Assembly (NCBI RefSeq): GCF_965139615.1
Contig: NZ_CBCSIQ010000003.1
Span: 167,338 to 231,337, forward strand
DNA from: Kerstersia similis
Lineage (GTDB): Bacteria > Pseudomonadota > Gammaproteobacteria > Burkholderiales > Burkholderiaceae_B
Direction: 5' to 3'
DNA length: 64,000 nucleotides
Every line of letters starts with the position of its first letter. The stretch's first letter is position 1. Position numbers and translations under genes: made by a program. Of this stretch, positions 58,575 through 64,000 are shown piece by piece. The notes under the pieces were generated by a model. The model saw nothing but the letters and a program-made list of their open reading frames with translations. It was not told the DNA's origin and did not search any database.

Positions 58575-61340
58575 CTATATGACCTCGCCCAGCCAGCGAC
58601 GCGCCACGGCCTTTTCTATTTCCAGCAAAACGAACAGGGCAACCCCCACAGCCAGCACTGCGGCGGCCTGCCCGGCGGTCAGCGCCGCCGTCTGAAACCA
58701 GCGCTGCATGAACGGCGCGTAGGTCAACAACAACTGGCCTGCCGTCACGGCCGTCAACGCCATCACCACTGCTGGCGTACCCTTGATTCCCTGCCAGTTG
58801 AAGGAAGGCATGTGCAGGTAGCGTACGCTGAACAGGTATGCCACCTCCATGACGACAATCACATTCACAACGGCCGTGCGAGCCACTTCCAGCGACGCGC
58901 CGTGCGCCTGCAGAAACAGAAAGATGCCCAGTGCGCCCACCATGAACAGGAAGGAGACAAAGCCCACCCGCCACAGCAGGAACCCCGACAACAGGGGTTG
59001 CCCGGCCGGGCGCGGCGGCCGGGCCATGACGCCTGGCTCAGCGGGTTCAAAGGACAACACCAGCCCCAGCGTTACCGTCGTGGCAAGATTGATCCAGAGT
59101 ATCTGCGCCGTGGACATGGGCAGCACCCAGCCCATCATCAACGCCAGGATGACCACCATGACTTCGCCGCCATTGGTGGGCAGCGTCCAGGAAATGACTT
59201 TGGTCAGGTTGTCATAGACCGTCCGGCCTTCCTTCACTGCCGCCACAATGGAAGCGAAATTATCATCCGCCAGCACGATTTCTGCCGCTTCCTTGGCGGC
59301 CTCCGTGCCCTTGTCTCCCATTGCTACGCCGACATCCGCCTGCTTGAGCGCAGGCGCATCGTTGACCCCGTCGCCCGTCATGGCCACCACCGCACCACGC
59401 GACTGCAAGGCACGCACAATACGCAGCTTGTGTTCCGGCGTGGCGCGCGCAAACACCGTGGTGCGCTGCGCCGCGTCCGGCAGATCTGCATCGCTAATGC
59501 GGTCAAGCTCGGCCGCACCCAGCACCTTGGGGTCGTTGCACAACCCCAGCTGCCGCGCAATCGCCAGCGCCGTCGCCGCATGATCGCCAGTAATCATCTT
59601 GACCTCGATCCCGGCACTGATGCAATCTCGCACCGCTGCCAGCGCCTCTTCACGCGGCGGGTCGATAAAGCCGATCACACCCAGCATCACGAAACTATCC
59701 GGCAAGGTCGCCGGATCCATCGGCAACACCTCGTCCGAACCCAGCTCGCGCATGGCGAACCCCAACACACGCTGCCCCTGTTCCGCCAGCGCCGCAATCT
59801 GCGCCTCCCAGTACTGGCGTTCCAATGGCGCTTCGCCTTGTGCCGTGCGCTGCGTCGCGCAACGCGCCAGCACTTTTTCCGGCGCCCCCTTCAAGCACAG
59901 CAAACGAACGCCACTGCCAGCGGCATCGCCATGCAGGGTCGCCATATAGGCATAGCGGGCATCAAAGGGAATTTCATCCAGGCGCGGCCAGGCCATGCGT
60001 TCTTCCGCAGCATCCAGCCCTCCCTTGGCAGCCAGTGCCAGCAAGGCGCCTTCCATGGTATCGCCGCGCACATTCCAGGCCCCGCCTGGGTCCTGCAGCA
60101 GGCGCGCATCATTGCAGAGCAGGCCGCAACGCAGCAGCGCCTGGGCCAAGGCAGGCTGCGCCGTCTCCGTTTGCGGCAGCAGTTCGCCCTGCGGCGCATA
60201 ACCCTGGCCAGAGATATCCCAGCTGGCATCTGCCGCCACCACTCGCTGCGCCGTCATTTCATTGCGCGTCAGCGTACCGGTTTTATCGGAACAGATGATG
60301 GAGGTCGCGCCCAGGGTTTCCACGGCTGGCAGCCGGCGCACGATGGCTTGCCGACGCGCCATGCGCTGCACGCCAATGGCCAGCGTAATCGTCATGACAG
60401 CCAGCAGACCTTCCGGCACGACGGCGACGGCCAGACTGACAACGGCCATCAACGCATCCATGGCACTGTAGCCGCGCCCCCACACGGCAAATAAGAACAG
60501 CAGCACGGCGCCGATCAGCACCGCGATGCCGAACACACGGCTGAAACGATCCACCTGGCGCAACAGCGGCGTACTGAGCGCGTCCACCTGATCCATGAGC
60601 GTACTGATACGCCCGATTTCCGTCGCCGCCCCCGTACCGACTACCACGCCTGCGCCCATGCCCGCCACCACCAGCGTGCCGGAAAAGGCCATGCCGGCCC
60701 GGTCGCCCAGCGGGGCATCCGGTGCTGTCGCCCCGCTGTGCTTTATCGCATTGACGGATTCGCCCGTCAGAATGGCTTCATCCACCATCAGCCCACGCGC
60801 GCGCAGCAGGCGTAAATCCGCCGTCACCCGATCACCCGGCTCCAGCAGAACGATGTCACCAGGCACCAGTTCAGCCGCGTCACACACGACCCGGCCCCCA
60901 TCACGCAGGACCGTGGCATGCGGGGCAATCAGCCGCCGGATGGCATCCATGGCCTGCTGCGCCCGGCCCTCTTGAATGAAGCCGGTAATGGCATTGACCA
61001 CCACGACCAGCAGGATCACCGCTGCATCCACGCGATGCCCCAGCACCATGCTGACAACCGCCCCGACAAACAACAGATAAATCAGGCTATTGTGGAACTG
61101 TGCCAAAAAACGCCGCCAGGCCGGCTTGCCACGCGCCGTTGGCAGACGGTTGGGACCATAGGCTTGCAACCGCTCTGCCGCCTGCTCGCCATCCAGGCCA
61201 TCCGGACTGCTGCGCCAATGCGCCAGCACCTGTTCTACCGGCATGGCATGCCAGGGCTGCGCCGCCTCATTTGCCGGATACTCACTGGCACGCTGTTCAA
61301 CCTCAGTCACCGCCCCCGGCGTCTGCCCCCGTTGTTGCAT
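58575..61340 (-). CDS. P-type cation-transporting ATPase (P2/SERCA-like)
   Basis: A 921-residue P2-type ATPase: N-terminal cation_ATPase_N region, TGES (actuator), VPEGLLAV in membrane helix 4, the phosphorylation site DKTGTLTRNE, KGAPEKVL, TGDGVNDAPALKQADVGVAMG and a C-terminal six-helix domain. The VPEGL motif fits Ca2+ or Na+/K+-type pumps rather than heavy-metal P1B pumps, and there are no CPC or metal-binding repeats. The start at 61340 has GGGGGAA upstream; the frame also opens at 61409. The ion is not certain. Confidence 0.92.
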   Translation of the reverse strand: MQQRGQTPGAVTEVEQRASEYPANEAAQPWHAMPVEQVLAHWRSSPDGLDGEQAAERLQAYGPNRLPTARGKPAWRRFLAQFHNSLIYLLFVGAVVSMVLGHRVDAAVILLVVVVNAITGFIQEGRAQQAMDAIRRLIAPHATVLRDGGRVVCDAAELVPGDIVLLEPGDRVTADLRLLRARGLMVDEAILTGESVNAIKHSGATAPDAPLGDRAGMAFSGTLVVAGMGAGVVVGTGAATEIGRISTLMDQVDALSTPLLRQVDRFSRVFGIAVLIGAVLLFLFAVWGRGYSAMDALMAVVSLAVAVVPEGLLAVMTITLAIGVQRMARRQAIVRRLPAVETLGATSIICSDKTGTLTRNEMTAQRVVAADASWDISGQGYAPQGELLPQTETAQPALAQALLRCGLLCNDARLLQDPGGAWNVRGDTMEGALLALAAKGGLDAAEERMAWPRLDEIPFDARYAYMATLHGDAAGSGVRLLCLKGAPEKVLARCATQRTAQGEAPLERQYWEAQIAALAEQGQRVLGFAMRELGSDEVLPMDPATLPDSFVMLGVIGFIDPPREEALAAVRDCISAGIEVKMITGDHAATALAIARQLGLCNDPKVLGAAELDRISDADLPDAAQRTTVFARATPEHKLRIVRALQSRGAVVAMTGDGVNDAPALKQADVGVAMGDKGTEAAKEAAEIVLADDNFASIVAAVKEGRTVYDNLTKVISWTLPTNGGEVMVVILALMMGWVLPMSTAQILWINLATTVTLGLVLSFEPAEPGVMARPPRPAGQPLLSGFLLWRVGFVSFLFMVGALGIFLFLQAHGASLEVARTAVVNVIVVMEVAYLFSVRYLHMPSFNWQGIKGTPAVVMALTAVTAGQLLLTYAPFMQRWFQTAALTAGQAAAVLAVGVALFVLLEIEKAVARRWLGEVI

Positions 61341-61753
61341 AATTCCCCCGAAAACCTGAATGCCGTTTCCGCCAACCCCCATGGCTTGACTTCGGCTGCC
61401 GCGCGGCACCGGCCTTTAGCAAAAGATAACATGCTCATCCCCGCCCTCCACGCCGGGCCTGGTTCTACACCGTCATGGCCTTCGGGAAAATGCCATAATC
61501 CTCGCGTTACGATGCCGCCCGACCGGCGCATCGCCCTACTGCTGCCCACGCCTGCCGGCACACCCGGCCAGCGACACGGCATTCCCTGAAAAAGATACCC
61601 CTGCGCCGTGCCGCTGCCGGCCAAACGCCCCCTGCCTGGATCAAGCGGGGGCTTTTCGCTTTGGCATGGCGCAGGATAAAAAAAACCACGTCCCCCAGTT
61701 CAAGCCAGGGTGGACGCCCAGGCATGAATACAGCCATGCCCCCTGGAGACACC
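61341..61753 (+). promoter_or_regulatory. Leader region of the EamA gene with large hairpin and terminator
   Basis: This 413-base gap lies between two divergent genes. On the plus strand it holds a possible 25-codon frame (61512-61589, MPPDRRIALLLPTPAGTPGQ..). A long imperfect hairpin joins 61564-61580 to 61605-61622 around a 24-base loop. An intrinsic terminator follows: GCCCCC (61627-61632) pairs with GGGGGC (61647-61652), then TTTT. The terminator stops short of the EamA start at 61754, so this may be an attenuator leader or a small RNA. Confidence 0.45.
61627..61656 (+). terminator. Intrinsic terminator upstream of EamA gene
   Basis: GCCCCC and GGGGGC form a six-pair stem with a 14-base loop, followed by TTTT at 61653-61656. 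No annotated gene ends here on the plus strand, which is what makes it notable. Confidence 0.6.
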
Positions 61754-62686
61754 ATGACTGCGTCAGTCGCTGCACCGCCTTTACCCCGCCATATCGCCAT
61801 TACCATCCTGCTGCTGCTCGGCACCTGTTTTGCCGGCAACCATATTTCAGCCCGCCTGGCCTTCGATAATGGCGCGGGCCTGCTGGTAGCCATCCTTTTT
61901 CGTTCCGGCGCCAGCCTGCTTGCGTTGACTGCGCTGCTGATCTGGCTGCGTCAGGTACCCCGCATGCCTGCCGGCACCCGCAAGTGGCAGCTGGCGCTTG
62001 GCCTGCTGATCGCCCTGCAAAGCCTGTTTCTGTACTCTGCGGTCGCACGCATTCCCGTGGCCCTGGCCCTGCTGGTAGCCAATACCTTTCCCATCCTGCT
62101 GGCCCTGCTCACCTGGGCGCTCGGTGGCAAACCGCCGACGCGCCGGACGGCAGCCATCATGGCCCTGATTCTGTTTGGCCTGCTGTTCGTGCTTGACCTG
62201 CCCACGCTGGTTCGCGGCGGCAATACGCTCGGCCCGCATTGGGTCAGCGGCCTGTTGTTCAGTTTTTGCGCTGCCTGCGTCTTTGCCGTCGGCATGTGGA
62301 TCACCGAGCACAAGCTTTCCGCCGTCACCGGCCCGGTACGCAGTTTCTATACCATTCTGGTCGTCTTTGCCGGCATGGTCACGGCCGGCTTTGCCGATGT
62401 GATTCCCGGCGGCATGGCTGTACCGGGCAACAGCCTGGGCTGGCTGTCACTGGTGCTGCTGAGCATTCTCTACACCATCGCATTCAGTTCGCTCTTCGTT
62501 TTCGCGCCACGCCTGGACATGGCGCGCAACGCCCCGGTGATGAACATCGAACCCGTCGCCTCGCTATGTCTGGGCTGGCTGGTTCTGGGCCAGATTTTCA
62601 ACACCACGCAACTGATAGGCGGCGCCATCGTCGTGACCGGCATTGTCCTGCTGGCCTACAGCCGTCAGCAGCCCGCCGGCCGCTGA
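61754..62686 (+). CDS. EamA/DMT-superfamily transporter
   Basis: A 310-residue inner-membrane protein with ten predicted helices in two EamA repeats (about 12-145 and 170-300). LLLLGTCFAGNHISARLAF and NIEPVASLCLGWLVLGQIFNTTQLIGGAIVVTGIVLL are typical. Such proteins export metabolites or amino acids; the substrate is unknown. I chose ATG 61754 because GGAG stands six bases upstream; earlier in-frame ATGs at 61724 and 61736 lack a site. Confidence 0.88.
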   Translation: MTASVAAPPLPRHIAITILLLLGTCFAGNHISARLAFDNGAGLLVAILFRSGASLLALTALLIWLRQVPRMPAGTRKWQLALGLLIALQSLFLYSAVARIPVALALLVANTFPILLALLTWALGGKPPTRRTAAIMALILFGLLFVLDLPTLVRGGNTLGPHWVSGLLFSFCAACVFAVGMWITEHKLSAVTGPVRSFYTILVVFAGMVTAGFADVIPGGMAVPGNSLGWLSLVLLSILYTIAFSSLFVFAPRLDMARNAPVMNIEPVASLCLGWLVLGQIFNTTQLIGGAIVVTGIVLLAYSRQQPAGR

Positions 62687-62690
62687 ACAC

Positions 62691-62726
62691 GGTGTGCGAG
62701 CAGCAGGCGCCTGCCGCTCGCACACC
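62691..62726. terminator. Hairpin between convergent EamA and dctM genes
   Basis: GGTGTGCGAGC (62691-62701) pairs perfectly with GCTCGCACACC (62716-62726), and the loop contains the palindrome GCAGGCGCCTGC. It sits in the gap between two convergent genes. No T-tract follows. Confidence 0.5.
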
Positions 62727-62738
62727 CTGCCGTCGCGT

Positions 62739-64000
62739 TTACTGCAACAGCCAGAACACGATGGCCGGGCACAGCGCCAGAATCAACACCCCCAGCAGCT
62801 GAATCGTCACGAATGGCGTAACGCCGCGATAGATATCCTTGATGCTGACCGACGCAGGTGCCGCACCCTTCAGGAAGAACAGGGCAAAGCCGAACGGCGG
62901 CGTCAGGAACGATGTCTGCAGGTTGACCGAAACCAGAATGGCAAACCACAACAGCACCATGGATTTCTGTTCTTCAGGCGCCAGATGCTCTATCCCCAGC
63001 GCGGGCGCGAAATCCGGTGCGAAGCTCGCGATAATGGGCGCAAACACCGGCAGGATGATCAGGGTGATTTCCAGCCAGTCGAAGAAGAAGCCCAGCAGGA
63101 AGATCACGACCATCAAGAGGAACAACAGGCTCCAGTGGGTCAGGCCCATCCACTGAATGAAATCCAGGATCAGGTCTTCGCCATACAGCGCGCGGAACAC
63201 ATAGGAAAATGCCGTGGCACCGCCGAAGATCAGGAAGATCATGGCCGATGTCAGCGCGGTCTGCATGCAGACCTTATCCACCGTTGCGCGCTTGAGCTTG
63301 CCTGAAAAAGCAGCCAGCAGAATGGCGCCGAAAGCACCGATCCCAGACGCTTCCGTCGGCGTGGCCCAACCGGCAAAGATGGAACCCAGCACCAACACGA
63401 TCAGGAACGAAACCGGCAGCACCCCTTTGGCGAAGAGCACCAGCAGGTTCCAGGCGCCGATTTCACTCTCATCACGCTCCACCCTGGGGGCCAGCTGCGG
63501 CTTGATCATGGAGATCACCACCACGTAAATGCAGTAGAGCGCCGCCAGCATGAGCCCCGGCAGAATCGCTGCCAGGAACAGGTTGCCGACGGAAATGGCC
63601 ATCAGGTCGGCCATCATGACGAGCATAACGGATGGCGGCAGCAGGATGCCCAAGGTCGCGCTGGCGGCAATGATCCCCGTCCCCAGACGGACATCGTATT
63701 TCTGCGCCAGCATGGCCGGCAGCGCCATCATGGTGAGCATCACGACCGATGCGCCGATGATGCCTGTGGTCGCCGCCAGGATCGTGCCCAGCAAGGCCAC
63801 CGCCAGCGCCAGCCCGCCAGGCACGCGGCGCAACAACAGTTGCAGCACGCGCAGCAGGTTATCGGCAACCTGGCTTTTCTCCAGCATGATCCCCATGAAA
63901 ATAAAGCAGGGCACCGCCACGAGAATCTGGTTATTGGCTGCGTTCTGCCATAGGCGCTCAACGAACAGGTACAGCTCGGAAGTATGCATCACCCCNAGCC
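62739..64000 (-). CDS. TRAP transporter large permease, DctM subunit (5' end outside window)
   Basis: The last 420 or so residues of a DctM-type membrane protein with about eleven helices. Visible motifs include VPCFIFMGIMLEKSQVADNLL, LLGTILAATTGIIGASVVMLTMMALP, GILLPPSVMLV and SFLTPPFGFALFFLKG. The frame stays open through the window edge, with an undetermined base at 63996 that still encodes Leu, so the start lies beyond. TRAP systems import organic acids with Na+ using separate DctP and DctQ subunits, probably encoded just outside. Substrate is unknown. Confidence 0.92.
   Translation of the reverse strand, partial: XGVMHTSELYLFVERLWQNAANNQILVAVPCFIFMGIMLEKSQVADNLLRVLQLLLRRVPGGLALAVALLGTILAATTGIIGASVVMLTMMALPAMLAQKYDVRLGTGIIAASATLGILLPPSVMLVMMADLMAISVGNLFLAAILPGLMLAALYCIYVVVISMIKPQLAPRVERDESEIGAWNLLVLFAKGVLPVSFLIVLVLGSIFAGWATPTEASGIGAFGAILLAAFSGKLKRATVDKVCMQTALTSAMIFLIFGGATAFSYVFRALYGEDLILDFIQWMGLTHWSLLFLLMVVIFLLGFFFDWLEITLIILPVFAPIIASFAPDFAPALGIEHLAPEEQKSMVLLWFAILVSVNLQTSFLTPPFGFALFFLKGAAPASVSIKDIYRGVTPFVTIQLLGVLILALCPAIVFWLLQ

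Noticed and set aside
58812..60494. A 560-codon plus-strand open frame inside the P-type ATPase gene
   Set aside because: It is antisense to a protein with all P-type ATPase motifs; its composition is typical of a shadow frame.
61512..61589. 25-codon frame ahead of the EamA leader hairpin as a leader peptide
   Set aside because: It is not rich in one amino acid and has no clear ribosome-binding site, so I did not call it a gene; it is mentioned only in the leader entry.
63996..63996. Undetermined base (n) near the window end
   Set aside because: It falls at the third position of a Leu codon (CTN) in dctM on the minus strand and does not disturb the frame, so it is not evidence of a broken gene.
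1..64000. Whole-window check for tRNA, rRNA, CRISPR arrays, insertion sequences and att-like direct repeats
   Set aside because: Reading by eye found none that could be supported; short tRNA-like or repeat elements could still be missed without a covariance or self-alignment search.

Overview
The window is high-GC, densely coded DNA from a betaproteobacterium, most likely a member of the Alcaligenaceae (Bordetella/Achromobacter relatives). Three conserved runs support this: fmt-rsmB-DUF4390-NtrY-type kinase-Fis-type regulator-trkA-trkH; yibN-like rhodanese-grxC-secB-gpsA; and rsmI/yraN plus gmhA/dolP. The family assignment is inference from gene content and order; no rRNA gene is present. I saw no tRNA, rRNA, CRISPR array or intact insertion sequence.

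Layout. 0-2.3 kb: end of a SPOR-domain (RlpA-like) gene, an L,D-transpeptidase, rsmI and yraN. 2.3-14.2 kb: an accessory block. It begins with a three-gene type XI secretion (Slam) locus: a very large TonB-dependent receptor, a secreted hemophilin-like cargo with a TbpB-type barrel domain, and a Slam outer-membrane translocon. It continues with a NitT/TauT-like ABC transporter, nnrS and a Crp/Fnr regulator. Fur-like operators lie ahead of the receptor, the ABC binding protein and the ABC permease, suggesting that most of the block responds to iron. The block separates rsmI-yraN from gmhA-dolP, which are neighbours in many proteobacteria. 14.2-18.4 kb: gmhA, dolP and, on the other strand, metNIQ.

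18.6-34.4 kb: a 16-gene, one-direction catabolic cluster read on the minus strand. It starts with its own ABC importer (34.4 kb) and ends at a strong terminator (18.7 kb). It encodes a two-component Rieske oxygenase, a flavin hydroxylase, a type I extradiol dioxygenase, an alpha/beta hydrolase, a cupin, two SDRs, a TPP-dependent decarboxylase-like enzyme, an aldehyde dehydrogenase, an L-aspartate-dehydrogenase-like enzyme and an IclR regulator. This looks like a complete import, ring-hydroxylation and ring-cleavage route for an aromatic acid, but I cannot name the substrate. An AT-rich intergenic region with a repeated TTTCACTGAT-like motif precedes it.

35-64 kb is mostly housekeeping: argB, moeB-like, ctpA, envC-like, gpmA, the rhodanese-grxC-secB-gpsA operon, an Rpn-family nuclease-like gene, trmL, comF, a BioC-like methyltransferase, the trkH/trkA/two-component/DUF4390/rsmB/fmt/def run, dprA, an acyl-CoA thioesterase, a P2-type cation ATPase, an EamA exporter and the 3' part of a TRAP dctM gene cut by the window edge.

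The two most interesting regions are the Slam-dependent iron/heme acquisition locus at 2.4-8.6 kb and the uncharacterised aromatic pathway at 18.7-34.4 kb.
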